Made by a program: the position numbers and the translations under genes. A stretch of 64,000 nucleotides of DNA from positions 124,001 to 188,000 of the forward strand of contig NZ_UUOC01000052.1 in the NCBI RefSeq assembly GCF_900590755.1, read 5' to 3'. This stretch comes from Pseudomonas viridiflava (lineage in GTDB: Bacteria > Pseudomonadota > Gammaproteobacteria > Pseudomonadales > Pseudomonadaceae). The notes beneath the pieces were generated by a model. That model did not search any database. It was not told the origin of the DNA and saw nothing but the letters and a program-made list of their open reading frames with translations. Positions 38,136 through 46,766 of the stretch are shown here, one piece after another. Within the stretch, counting starts at the first letter, position 1; each line of letters begins with the position of its first letter.

Positions 38136-39023
38136 GTGGAAAAGTTTAAAGGTGCCCTCATGGTGGGCGCGTTGCGACTGTTTGCCTTGTTGCCCTGGCG
38201 CGTTGTGCAGTGGGCCGGTGCGGGTATCGGCTGGCTGATGTGGAAACTGCCCAACCGTTCGCGCGAGGTGGCGCGCATCAATCTGGCCAAGTGCTTCCCG
38301 GAAATGGACCCCGCCGAGCGTGAGCGTCTGGTGGGTCGCAGCCTGATGGACATCGGCAAGACCTTGACCGAAAGCGCCTGTGCCTGGATCTGGCCGGCGC
38401 AGAAATCCATCGATCTGGTTCGCGAAGTCGAAGGCCTTGATGTACTCAAGGAGGCACTGGCATCCGGCAAAGGCGTGGTGGGTATCACCAGTCACCTGGG
38501 CAACTGGGAGGTGTTGAACCACTTCTATTGCAGCCAGTGCAAACCGATCATTTTCTACCGTCCGCCCAAGCTCAAGGCGGTGGATGACCTGCTGCGCAAA
38601 CAGCGCGTTCAACTGGGGAACCGGGTGGCGGCGTCCACCAAGGAAGGCATCCTCAGTGTCATCAAGGAAGTGCGCAAAGGCGGCTCGGTGGGCATCCCGG
38701 CAGACCCGGAGCCCGCTGAATCAGCAGGGATCTTCGTGCCGTTTTTCGCCACCACGGCCCTGACCAGTAAATTCGTACCCAACATGCTCGCCGGTGGCAA
38801 AGCGGTCGGTGTATTCCTGCACGCCATGCGCCTGCCGGATGGTTCGGGCTACAAAGTGGTACTGGAAGCGGCGCCTGAAGCCATGTACAGCACCGACACC
38901 GAAACCTCGGCGGCGGCCATGAGCCAGGTGGTCGAGAAATATGTGCGGGCCTATCCAAGCCAGTACATGTGGACCATGAAGCGCTTCAAGAAACGCCCGG
39001 CGGGGGAAGCGCGCTGGTATTGA
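38136..39023 (+). CDS. Lipid A biosynthesis lauroyl acyltransferase (LpxL/HtrB family)
   Basis: Adds a secondary acyl chain to lipid A. 295 residues; an N-terminal hydrophobic segment, the HX4E catalytic motif in TSHLGNWEVLNHF (about 114-126), and the RxxK-like basic region near LLRKQRVQLGNR. The GTG start at 38136 has GGGAG 8 bp upstream. Pseudomonads carry two such enzymes, so whether this one acts at the 2 or 2' position cannot be decided here. Confidence 0.9.
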   Translation: MEKFKGALMVGALRLFALLPWRVVQWAGAGIGWLMWKLPNRSREVARINLAKCFPEMDPAERERLVGRSLMDIGKTLTESACAWIWPAQKSIDLVREVEGLDVLKEALASGKGVVGITSHLGNWEVLNHFYCSQCKPIIFYRPPKLKAVDDLLRKQRVQLGNRVAASTKEGILSVIKEVRKGGSVGIPADPEPAESAGIFVPFFATTALTSKFVPNMLAGGKAVGVFLHAMRLPDGSGYKVVLEAAPEAMYSTDTETSAAAMSQVVEKYVRAYPSQYMWTMKRFKKRPAGEARWY

Positions 39024-39081
39024 TGGGTTCGCTAATCAATGCCTGACAACGCATATTCCTTTGAACTGGAATGCAATCCCT

Positions 39082-39171
39082 GTGGGACCGGCTTTAGCCG
39101 GGAAGGCGGCATCTCAGGCGATCAATTTCGGCCGCATGTACAGGCCTCTTCCCGGCTGAAGCCGGTCCCAC
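39082..39171. repeat. REPIN, 90-bp family, copy 2
   Basis: Inverted GTGGGACCGGCTTTAGCCGG / CCGGCTGAAGCCGGTCCCAC ends, 90 bp, between the convergent lpxL-like and trkA genes. One half carries a single A/G change against copy 1. Confidence 0.9.
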
Positions 39172-39187
39172 AGCGATGTGGGCAGCT

Positions 39188-40561
39188 TCAGAAAAAACTC
39201 AACCCCACCTGAAACAACCGCTCGACATCCCGGATGTACTTCTTGTCCACCAGAAACATGATCACGTGGTCGCCGGATTCGATGACGGTGGCGTCGTGGG
39301 CGATGAGGACTTCGTCGGCGCGGATGATGGCGCCGATAGTTGTGCCCGACGGCAGGGCGATGTCCTTGATGGCGCGGCCGATGACCTTGCTGGATTTCGG
39401 GTCGCCGTGGGCCACCACTTCAATGGCTTCCGCCGCGCCTCTGCGCAGTGAGTGGACGCTGACGATATCGCCGCGTCGCACGTGGGCCAGCAAGGTGCCG
39501 ATGGTTGCCAGCTGCGGGCTGACGGCGATGTCGATCTCCCCGCCCTGGACCAGATCCACGTACGCCGGGTTGTTGATGATGGTCATCACCTTGCGCGCGC
39601 CGAGTCGCTTGGCCAGCAGCGAAGACATGATGTTCGCTTCATCGTCGTTGGTCAGCGCCAGGAACAGGTCGGTGTTGGCTATGTTTTCTTCCATCAGCAA
39701 ATCGCGATCCGACGCGCTGCCCTGCAACACCACGGTGCTGTTTAGCGATTCCGACAGGTAGCGGCAGCGCGCCGGGTTCATCTCGATGATCTTTACCTGA
39801 TAGCGGCTTTCGATTGCCTCGGCCAACCGCTCGCCGATATGCCCGCCTCCGGCAATCATGATGCGTTTGTAGTTTTCATCCAGCCTGCGCATCTCACTCA
39901 TGACCGCGCGAATGTCGGCCTTGGCGGCGATGAAGAACACCTCGTCATCGGCTTCGATCACGGTGTCGCCCTGCGGGATGATCGGCCGGTCGCGACGGAA
40001 AATAGCCGCTACGCGCATATCCACATTGGGCATGTGTTCGCGCAATTGACGCAATTGCTGCCCCACCAACGGCCCGCCGTAATAGGCTTTCACCGCGACC
40101 AGTTGGGCTTTGCCCCCGGCGAAGTCGATCACTTGCAGCGAGCCTGGATACTCGATCAGGCGCTTGATGTAGTTGGTCACCACCTGCTCGGGGCTGATCA
40201 GCACATCTACCGGGATCGCGTCGTTGTCGAACAGACCGGCGCGGGTCAGGTACGCGGCTTCTCGCACTCGGGCGATCTTGGTCGGCGTGTGGAACAGGGT
40301 GTAGGCGACCTGGCAGGCGACCATGTTGGTTTCGTCGCTGTTGGTGACAGCGACCAGCATGTCCGCATCATCCGCCCCGGCTTGGCGCAGCACCGTCGGA
40401 AACGATCCACGGCCCTGCACGGTGCGGATGTCCAGGCGATCACCCAGATCACGCAACCGGTCGCCATCAGTGTCGACCACGGTGATGTCGTTGGCTTCGC
40501 TGGCCAAATGCTCAGCCAGCGTACCGCCAACCTGCCCTGCGCCGAGGATGATGATTTTCAA
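39188..40561 (-). CDS. trkA: Trk potassium uptake regulatory protein TrkA
   Basis: Peripheral membrane NAD-binding component of the Trk K+ transporter. 457 residues in two tandem halves, each a Rossmann RCK_N domain (MKIIILGAGQVGGTLAEHL at residue 1; IMIAGGGHIGERLAEAI at about 235) and an RCK_C domain. Full length, with no sign of split or fusion. The gene is flanked on both sides by REPINs of the same 90-bp family. Confidence 0.97.
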   Translation of the reverse strand: MKIIILGAGQVGGTLAEHLASEANDITVVDTDGDRLRDLGDRLDIRTVQGRGSFPTVLRQAGADDADMLVAVTNSDETNMVACQVAYTLFHTPTKIARVREAAYLTRAGLFDNDAIPVDVLISPEQVVTNYIKRLIEYPGSLQVIDFAGGKAQLVAVKAYYGGPLVGQQLRQLREHMPNVDMRVAAIFRRDRPIIPQGDTVIEADDEVFFIAAKADIRAVMSEMRRLDENYKRIMIAGGGHIGERLAEAIESRYQVKIIEMNPARCRYLSESLNSTVVLQGSASDRDLLMEENIANTDLFLALTNDDEANIMSSLLAKRLGARKVMTIINNPAYVDLVQGGEIDIAVSPQLATIGTLLAHVRRGDIVSVHSLRRGAAEAIEVVAHGDPKSSKVIGRAIKDIALPSGTTIGAIIRADEVLIAHDATVIESGDHVIMFLVDKKYIRDVERLFQVGLSFF

Positions 40562-40598
40562 ACGGTTGCTCCTTGAAGCGGCGGAATGCTCTGTTTTA

Positions 40599-40688
40599 GT
40601 GGGACCGGCTTTAGCCGGGAAGGCGGCATTCCTTATAAAGCAAATGTGGCGATTGGTCCGGCCCCTTCCCGGCTAAAGCCGGTCCCAC
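40599..40688. repeat. REPIN, 90-bp family, copy 3
   Basis: Same ends as copies 1 and 2, again 90 bp, in the trkA upstream region between rsmB and trkA. Its interior is more diverged than that of copies 1 and 2. The remaining 42 bp to rsmB show no hairpin. Confidence 0.9.
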
Positions 40689-40730
40689 GGGGTTTCATTC
40701 AGCCCGATAAGTGCCGGAACCAGCTCGCGA

Positions 40731-42047
40731 TCAACCCGCAATCTTGATCAGTTTGGCGTAATAAAACCCGTCATGTCCGCCTTCCTGCGCCAGCAACTGG
40801 CGACCGTGAGGTTGCTTAAGGCCTGGGGGCTTTTCGCCCAGCTGACCGGCAATATCCAGCTCGCGAGCGCCCGAGGTTCGGGCCAGGAACGCATCAATGA
40901 CTTCGGTATTTTCCATCGGCAGCGTTGAGCACGTGGCATATAAAAGTATGCCGCCCACCTGCAATGTCGGCCAAAGGGCATCGAGCAGTTCGCCTTGCAG
41001 CGTGGCCAGTGCGGGAATGTCATCCGCCTGACGGGTCAGCTTGATGTCCGGATGGCGACGAATTACGCCGGTTGCCGAGCACGGTGCATCCAGCAGGATG
41101 CGCTGGAACGGCTTGCCGTCCCACCACGCTTTGGTGTCCCGGGCGTCGGCTGCGATCAATTCGGCGCTCAGGCCCAGGCGTTCGAGGTTTTCCCGCACGC
41201 GGACCAGACGCTTGGCTTCCAGATCCACGGCTACCACGCCGGACAGATCCGGTTGCACTTCCATCAAGTGGCACGTCTTGCCGCCAGGGGCGCAGCAGGC
41301 ATCGAGCACCCGTTGGCCTGGGGCCAGTTCGAGCAGATCGGCGGCCAGTTGCGCGGCTTCATCCTGGACGCTGATCCAGCCTTCGGCGAAGCCAGGCAGG
41401 CTGCGCACGTCGCACGGTTCGGCGAGCAGAATGCCGTCCTGGCTGAAGGTGCAGCCGACCGCTTCAATCTCTGCGCTGCGCAGCAATTCGAGGTATTGAT
41501 CGCGGCTGTTATGGCGACGGTTAACCCGCAGGATCATCGGCGGATGCGCATTGTTGGCGGCGCAAATCGCTTCCCATTGTTCTGGCCACGCAGCCTTCAA
41601 CGCCTTTTGCAGCCAGCGCGGATGAGCGGTACGCACCACGGGGTCGTGTTCCAGCTCGGCCAACAGCGCTTCGCTTTCACGCTGGGCGCGGCGCAGTACG
41701 GCATTGAGCAATGCCTTGGCCCAGGGTTTTTTCAGCTTGTCGGCGCAACCCACGGTTTCGCCAATCGCAGCGTGAGCAGGAATGCGCGAATACAGCAGTT
41801 GATACAAACCCACCAGCAACAAAGCTTCAACATCGGCATCGGCAGCCTTGAAGGGCTTTTGCAGCAACTTGGCCGCCAGCGCTGAAAGACGCGGCTGCCA
41901 GCGGGCGGTGCCGAACGCCAGATCCTGGGTCAGACCGCGATCACGCAGTTCAACCTTGTCCAGCTGTGTAGGCAGCGAGCTGTTCAGCGAAGCTTTGCCA
42001 CTGAGTACAGCGGCCAAGGCCTTGGCGGCGGCCAGACGCGGGTTCAT
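40731..42047 (-). CDS. rsmB: 16S rRNA (cytosine967-C5)-methyltransferase RsmB
   Basis: SAM-dependent m5C967 methylation of 16S rRNA. 438 residues: N-terminal NusB-like RNA-binding domain (RLAAAKALAAVLSGKASLN...AIGETVGCADKLKKPWAKALLNAVLR), SAM loop DACCAPGGKTCHLME (about 245-260) and the catalytic motif YATCSTLPMEN with the two-cysteine arrangement (DAPCSATG). Start overlaps the fmt stop by 4 bp. Confidence 0.97.
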   Translation of the reverse strand: MNPRLAAAKALAAVLSGKASLNSSLPTQLDKVELRDRGLTQDLAFGTARWQPRLSALAAKLLQKPFKAADADVEALLLVGLYQLLYSRIPAHAAIGETVGCADKLKKPWAKALLNAVLRRAQRESEALLAELEHDPVVRTAHPRWLQKALKAAWPEQWEAICAANNAHPPMILRVNRRHNSRDQYLELLRSAEIEAVGCTFSQDGILLAEPCDVRSLPGFAEGWISVQDEAAQLAADLLELAPGQRVLDACCAPGGKTCHLMEVQPDLSGVVAVDLEAKRLVRVRENLERLGLSAELIAADARDTKAWWDGKPFQRILLDAPCSATGVIRRHPDIKLTRQADDIPALATLQGELLDALWPTLQVGGILLYATCSTLPMENTEVIDAFLARTSGARELDIAGQLGEKPPGLKQPHGRQLLAQEGGHDGFYYAKLIKIAG

Positions 42048-43003
42048 TGCGCCGCTTCCTGGTGGCCCAGCACGGTGCCGATGGCGAATTTATCGCGACG
42101 GCTGTTGAACAGGTCCGTGAAATTCAAGGGCTTGCCGCCGGGCAGTTGCAGACGAGTCAGACGCAGAGCGCCAACGCCACAGGCCACGATCAAGCCGTCT
42201 TTGCTGGCCTCAAGAATGGCTCCCGGCGCGCCCTGCGCTTCGGCCAGATTAGCGGCCAGTACTTTCAGCGCTTCGCCGTTAAGCGTGCTGTGGCAGATCG
42301 GCCAGGGATTGAAGGCCCGAATCAGGCGCTCAAGCTCGTCAGCCGGGCGGCTCCAGTCGATGCGGGCTTCGTCTTTGTTGAGCTTGTGGGCGTAAGTCGC
42401 GAGGCTGTCGTCCTGAACTTCGCCAACCAGCGTGCCGTCAGCCAGACCGGCAATCGCCTGCAACACAGCGGGCGGGCCCAGTTCTGCCAGACGATCATGC
42501 AAGGTGCCGCCGGTGTCTTCAGCAGTAATCGGGGTTACGGCCTTGAGCAGCATCGGGCCGGTGTCCAGGCCCAGTTCCATGCGCATCACGGTGACGCCGC
42601 TTTCGGCATCGCCTGCCTGCACGGCGCGCTGAATCGGCGCCGCTCCGCGCCAGCGTGGCAGCAAGGAGGCGTGGCTGTTGATGCAGCCCAGACGCGGAAT
42701 ATCCAGCACCACTTGCGGCAGGATCAAGCCGTAAGCAACCACCACCAGCAAATCCGGCTTGAGGGCGGCCAGCTCAGCCTGGGCTGTTGCGTCGCGCAAC
42801 GTCGGCGGCTGCATCACCGGGATGTCATGTTGCACAGCCAGTTGCTTGACCGGGCTGGGCATCAGCTTCTGTCCACGACCCGCCGGGCGATCAGGCTGGG
42901 TGTAGACCGCGATGATTTCGTGAGGGCTGTCGAGCAAGGCCTTGAGGTGTTCGGCGGCAAATTCGGGGGTGCCGGCGAAGACGATGCGCAGTGGCTCAGT
43001 CAT
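42044..43003 (-). CDS. fmt: Methionyl-tRNA formyltransferase
   Basis: Formylates initiator Met-tRNA using 10-formyl-THF. 319 residues; formyltransferase core with the Asn/His catalytic motif INSHASLLPRWRGAAPIQRAV (about 108-128) and LGLDTGPML, and a C-terminal OB-like domain. In the order def-fmt-rsmB, with a REPIN separating def from fmt. Overlaps rsmB by 4 bp. Confidence 0.97.
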   Translation of the reverse strand: MTEPLRIVFAGTPEFAAEHLKALLDSPHEIIAVYTQPDRPAGRGQKLMPSPVKQLAVQHDIPVMQPPTLRDATAQAELAALKPDLLVVVAYGLILPQVVLDIPRLGCINSHASLLPRWRGAAPIQRAVQAGDAESGVTVMRMELGLDTGPMLLKAVTPITAEDTGGTLHDRLAELGPPAVLQAIAGLADGTLVGEVQDDSLATYAHKLNKDEARIDWSRPADELERLIRAFNPWPICHSTLNGEALKVLAANLAEAQGAPGAILEASKDGLIVACGVGALRLTRLQLPGGKPLNFTDLFNSRRDKFAIGTVLGHQEAAQ

Positions 43004-43028
43004 GGGCTTCTCAATGAGGAATATGACG

Positions 43029-43114
43029 GTAGGAGCGCGCTTGCCCGCGATAGCATTCTTTCAGCAACAGGTAAGTGGCTGACACACTGCTATCGCGGGC
43101 AAGCGCGCTCCTAC
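43029..43114. repeat. REPIN of the GTAGGAGCGCGCTTGCCCGCGATAGC family
   Basis: Inverted ends GTAGGAGCGCGCTTGCCCGC and GCGGGCAAGCGCGCTCCTAC, 86 bp, between def and fmt. It can form a 27-bp perfect stem. Only this copy of the type is seen in the window. Confidence 0.9.
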
Positions 43115-43136
43115 GGATTGTGGGCGCGTCGACAAA

Positions 43137-43643
43137 TCAAGCATTCTGCTTATGCAGTTTTTCGAGCTTTTTCTTGATTCGGTCGCGCTTGAGGTTGGAC
43201 AGGTAATCGACGAACAGCTTGCCGTTCAGGTGATCGCACTCGTGCTGAATGCACACCGCCAGCAACCCTTCGGCGATTTCCTCGTAAGGCTTGCCGTCGC
43301 GGTCCAATGCCTTGATACGAATTTTCTGCGGGCGATCGACGTTTTCATAGAAACCAGGCACCGAAAGGCAACCTTCCTGGTACTGGTCCATTTCGTCGGT
43401 AAGGGTTTCGATCTCCGGGTTGATGAAAACCCGAGGCTCGCTGCGGTCTTCGCTGAGGTCCATGACCACCACGCGTTTATGCACATTGACCTGTGTGGCA
43501 GCCAGCCCGATACCTGGCGCTTCATACATGGTTTCAAACATGTCATCGACCAATTGGCGAATGCCGTCGTCTACTACGGACACCGGCTTGGCGATGGTGC
43601 GCAGGCGCGAATCGGGAAACTCGAGAATGTTTAGGATAGCCAT
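43137..43643 (-). CDS. def: Peptide deformylase
   Basis: Removes the N-formyl group from nascent proteins, pairing with fmt next door. 168 residues with the three conserved motifs GIGLAATQVN, EGCLSVPG (metal-binding Cys) and HECDH (catalytic Glu and two His ligands). Divergent from the LysM gene, sharing a 155-bp promoter region. Confidence 0.97.
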   Translation of the reverse strand: MAILNILEFPDSRLRTIAKPVSVVDDGIRQLVDDMFETMYEAPGIGLAATQVNVHKRVVVMDLSEDRSEPRVFINPEIETLTDEMDQYQEGCLSVPGFYENVDRPQKIRIKALDRDGKPYEEIAEGLLAVCIQHECDHLNGKLFVDYLSNLKRDRIKKKLEKLHKQNA

Positions 43644-43798
43644 ATACGTAAGAGCTGCACTTGTAGGGTAAAGTCAAAATCGGCTGCCACGGCTTTTTGA
43701 ATGTCCAAGCGGACGTCCAAGCGGGGCAACCATTTTTTTAATTCGAGCCTGTAAGACTCTATGTTCACGCGAAGCAACATGATAAAGGGATTCACCGC

Positions 43799-44824
43799 AT
43801 GAGGAAATCACTACTCGCCCTGCTGCTGTTGGCCGCGACTGGTCTTGCGCAGGCGCAGGTGCAACTCAAGGAAGGCCATCCGCAAACCTACACCGTAGTC
43901 GCCGGTGACACGCTGTGGGATATTTCCGGAAAATTCCTCAGTGAACCCTGGAAATGGCAGGAAATCTGGCGTGCCAATCCGCAGGTTCACGACCCTGATC
44001 TGATCTACCCTGGCGACACATTGATGCTCAGCTACGTCGACGGCCAGCCCCGTCTGACCGCCAATCGGGGCGAGTCGCGTGGCACGGTCAAGCTGTCGCC
44101 ACGGATACGCAGCACGCCGATGGTCGAAGCGGTGCCGAGCATTCCCTTGGGCGCGATTAACGCGTTTTTGCTCAGCAACCGGATTGTGGACACTCCCGAA
44201 GAGTTCGAGCGGGCACCCTATATCGTTGCGGGCGATTCCGAGCGCGTGTTGAGCGGCATCGGTGATCGCATCTATGCCCGTGGCGCTTTCCAGCCTGAGC
44301 ACAGGGTCTATGGCATCTTCCGCAAGGGCAAGACCTATACCGATCCGGTGACCAAGGAAGTCCTTGGCATCAACGCAGATGACGTCGGCGGCGGGGAAAT
44401 TGTCAGCAGTGAAGGCGACATGTCGACCCTGGCACTGCAGCGCTCCAATCAGGAAGTACGCCTGGGCGACCGTCTGTTCAGCAGCGAAGAGCGGCCGATC
44501 ACCTCGACGTTCATGCCTAGCTCCCCGCAATCGAACGTCGAAGGCCTGATCATAGATGTTCCACGCGGTGTCACGCAGATCGGTGTGTTTGACGTGGTGA
44601 CCGTCAACCGAGGCAAGCGCGACGGTCTGGCGGAAGGCAACGTGCTGGCGATTTTCAAAACTGGCGAGACTGTCCGGGATCGCATCACCGGTGAACAAGT
44701 CAAAATTCCTGACGAGCGCTCGGGCCTGCTGATGATTTTCCGCACCTACGACAAACTCAGCTACGGACTGGTGTTGCACGCCAACCGTTCTCTGGCGGTG
44801 ATGGACAAGGTCCGGAATCCGTAA
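43799..44824 (+). CDS. LysM peptidoglycan-binding domain protein
   Basis: Exported protein of unknown function that is regularly found between def and dprA in Pseudomonas. 341 residues: signal peptide of about 19 residues ending GLAQA, then a LysM domain (YTVVAGDTLWDISGKFLSEPWKWQEIWRANPQV...IYPGDTL, about 31-78), followed by about 260 residues without a domain I recognise. Likely periplasmic and peptidoglycan-bound. No catalytic motif seen. Confidence 0.88.
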   Translation: MRKSLLALLLLAATGLAQAQVQLKEGHPQTYTVVAGDTLWDISGKFLSEPWKWQEIWRANPQVHDPDLIYPGDTLMLSYVDGQPRLTANRGESRGTVKLSPRIRSTPMVEAVPSIPLGAINAFLLSNRIVDTPEEFERAPYIVAGDSERVLSGIGDRIYARGAFQPEHRVYGIFRKGKTYTDPVTKEVLGINADDVGGGEIVSSEGDMSTLALQRSNQEVRLGDRLFSSEERPITSTFMPSSPQSNVEGLIIDVPRGVTQIGVFDVVTVNRGKRDGLAEGNVLAIFKTGETVRDRITGEQVKIPDERSGLLMIFRTYDKLSYGLVLHANRSLAVMDKVRNP

Positions 44825-44893
44825 GGTTATGTTGCAGAATTGATACAGATTTCTGTCGTCGTACCACCAGTTATCAAATTGTTGTCAACAGAG

Positions 44894-44902
44894 TTATCCA
44901 CA
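44894..44902. promoter_or_regulatory. Perfect DnaA box in the dprA leader
   Basis: TTATCCACA, 45 bp upstream of the dprA ATG, in the 123-bp LysM-dprA gap. It is one of the few perfect boxes outside the two origins that is not in coding sequence. Confidence 0.6.
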
Positions 44903-44947
44903 GGATAGGCCACCGTTTTTGGTGTGCTACGGATCAAGGAAGATCTT

Positions 44948-46060
44948 ATGCCGCTGTTCGAAAAAGCTGCCCCTTCGCCTGCAGAACTGGAAGCGCGCCT
45001 GCGTTTGCATCGCTTGCCGGAGGTCGGCGGCAAACGCTTCATGAAGCTCATTGATGCGTTTGGATCTGCCTCGGCAGCCCTCAGTGCACCCGCCAGCGCA
45101 TGGCGTGCGCTGGGGCTGCCGAGCGCGTGTGCCGAAGCACGTCGCGATCCGGATGTACGTGACGGCGCAAGCGCTGCATTGGCCTGGCTTGAGCGTCCGG
45201 GCCAGCATTTGTTGATGTGGGACGATTTCAGCTACCCCGCATTGCTCGCGGAAATTCCCGACCCTCCTCCGTTATTATTCGTGGCCGGCAACGCCACTAT
45301 TCTTGATAGTCCGCAGCTCGGCATGGTCGGCAGTCGCCGCGCGTCTCGTCCTGGTCTAGACACGGCCAACGCTTTCGCCAAGAGCCTTGCCGGTGCCGGA
45401 TTCGTGATTACCAGCGGTCTGGCGCTGGGCATCGATGGCGCTGCGCATCAGGGCGCGCTTGATGTCGGCGGTGCCACAATCGGCGTGCTGGGGACCGGCA
45501 TCGAAAAACTTTATCCACAGCGCCATCGGTCGTTGGCGGCACGGATGATTGATGAGGGGAGCGCCGTTGTTTCCGAGTTCCCCCTGGACGCAGGTCCCAA
45601 CGCTAGCAACTTCCCGCGTCGCAACAGAATCATCAGCGGTTTGTCCCTGGGCGTGCTGGTGGTCGAGGCCAGCGTTGCCAGTGGTTCGCTGATTACTGCG
45701 CGGCTGGCGGCCGAGCAAGGGCGTGAGGTGTACGCCATCCCTGGCTCGATTCACCACCCTGGCGCCAAGGGCTGCCACCAGTTGATTCGCGATGGCGCGG
45801 TGTTGGTGGAAACCGTTGAGCACATCCTCGAAGCGTTGCGTGGTTGGCAAGTGGTTGCGCCTGATGCTGTTGCGCCAGAGCCAGCCTGCGACCATCCACT
45901 GCTGGCGCTGCTGCATGCCGCGCCCCACACCAGCGAAGGCCTGGCCTATTCAAGCGGTTGGCCGCTGCCCAAGGTGCTGGCGGCGCTGACTGACTTGGAA
46001 CTCGACGGGCGCATTGCTTGTGAAGCAGGACGATGGTTTGCCCGGGCGCCCAGAGGGTAA
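44948..46060 (+). CDS. dprA: DNA-processing protein DprA
   Basis: Loads RecA on incoming single-stranded DNA in natural transformation. 370 residues from ATG 44948 (AAGGA 7 bp upstream; the GTG at 44924 lacks a site). Helical N-terminal domain, Rossmann fold (MVGSRRASRPGLDTANAFAKSLAGAGFVITSGLALGID; PQRHRSLAARMIDEGSAVVSEFP; FPRRNRIISGLS) and a C-terminal winged helix (about 305-365). Full length and apparently intact. A DnaA box is at 45511. Confidence 0.95.
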   Translation: MPLFEKAAPSPAELEARLRLHRLPEVGGKRFMKLIDAFGSASAALSAPASAWRALGLPSACAEARRDPDVRDGASAALAWLERPGQHLLMWDDFSYPALLAEIPDPPPLLFVAGNATILDSPQLGMVGSRRASRPGLDTANAFAKSLAGAGFVITSGLALGIDGAAHQGALDVGGATIGVLGTGIEKLYPQRHRSLAARMIDEGSAVVSEFPLDAGPNASNFPRRNRIISGLSLGVLVVEASVASGSLITARLAAEQGREVYAIPGSIHHPGAKGCHQLIRDGAVLVETVEHILEALRGWQVVAPDAVAPEPACDHPLLALLHAAPHTSEGLAYSSGWPLPKVLAALTDLELDGRIACEAGRWFARAPRG

Positions 46061-46090
46061 ACTGCCAGCAATGTTTAGCGGAGAGTGCAA

Positions 46091-46648
46091 ATGATCAGCA
46101 GTTGGCGTGTGCAACAAGCCGCTCGCGAGATTCGCGCCGGTGCGGTAATTGCCTACCCAACCGAAGCGGTTTGGGGCTTGGGCTGTGATCCGTGGGATGA
46201 AGAGGCGGTGTATCGCTTGCTGGCCATCAAGTCGCGGCCTGTGGATAAGGGCCTGATTATGGTCGCCGACAATATTCGTCAGTTCGACTTTCTGTTCGAA
46301 GACTTCCCGGAGCTGTGGCTCGACCGCATGGCCAGCACTTGGCCGGGTCCGAACACCTGGCTGGTTCCGCACCAGAACCTGTTGCCGGAATGGGTCACCG
46401 GGATTCATGAGACCGTCGCGTTGCGGGTCAGTGATCACCCCACAGTGCGAGAACTGTGCGCGCTGGTCGGGCCGCTGATTTCTACCTCCGCCAACCCCGC
46501 AGGCCGCCCGGCTGCGCGCACGCGGATTCGCGTTGAGCAGTATTTCCGTGGGCAGGTGGATGCGGTGCTCGGCGGCAACCTTGGCGGCCGCCGTAATCCG
46601 AGCACAATTCGGGATGTGGCGACTGGGCAGGTTGTAAGGGCGGGGTAA
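46091..46648 (+). CDS. tsaC: Threonylcarbamoyl-AMP synthase (TsaC/YrdC)
   Basis: Makes threonylcarbamoyl-AMP for t6A37 tRNA modification. 185 residues from ATG 46091, which has GGAG 7 bp upstream. Signature motifs AYPTEAVWGLGCDP, LLAIKSRPVDKGLIMV and LISTSANPAGRPA. Of TsaC (short) type without the SUA5 C-terminal domain. 30 bp after dprA, probably in the same transcript; a DnaA box lies at 46240. Confidence 0.95.
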   Translation: MISSWRVQQAAREIRAGAVIAYPTEAVWGLGCDPWDEEAVYRLLAIKSRPVDKGLIMVADNIRQFDFLFEDFPELWLDRMASTWPGPNTWLVPHQNLLPEWVTGIHETVALRVSDHPTVRELCALVGPLISTSANPAGRPAARTRIRVEQYFRGQVDAVLGGNLGGRRNPSTIRDVATGQVVRAG

Positions 46649-46672
46649 AGGTTCCAGGCGCGATGGAAGACT

Positions 46673-46745
46673 TGTAGGAGCTGCCGAAGGCTGCGAAATC
46701 GGTGTGTCAGGAAGATGGCTTTCGCAGCCTGCGGCAGCTCCTACA
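46673..46745. repeat. REPIN, 73-75 bp family, copy 1
   Basis: Ends TGTAGGAGCTGCCGAAGGCT and GCCTGCGGCAGCTCCTACA, 73 bp, between the convergent tsaC and qor genes. Confidence 0.9.
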
Positions 46746-46766
46746 AAGATGCGCGTTGAATCCAGA

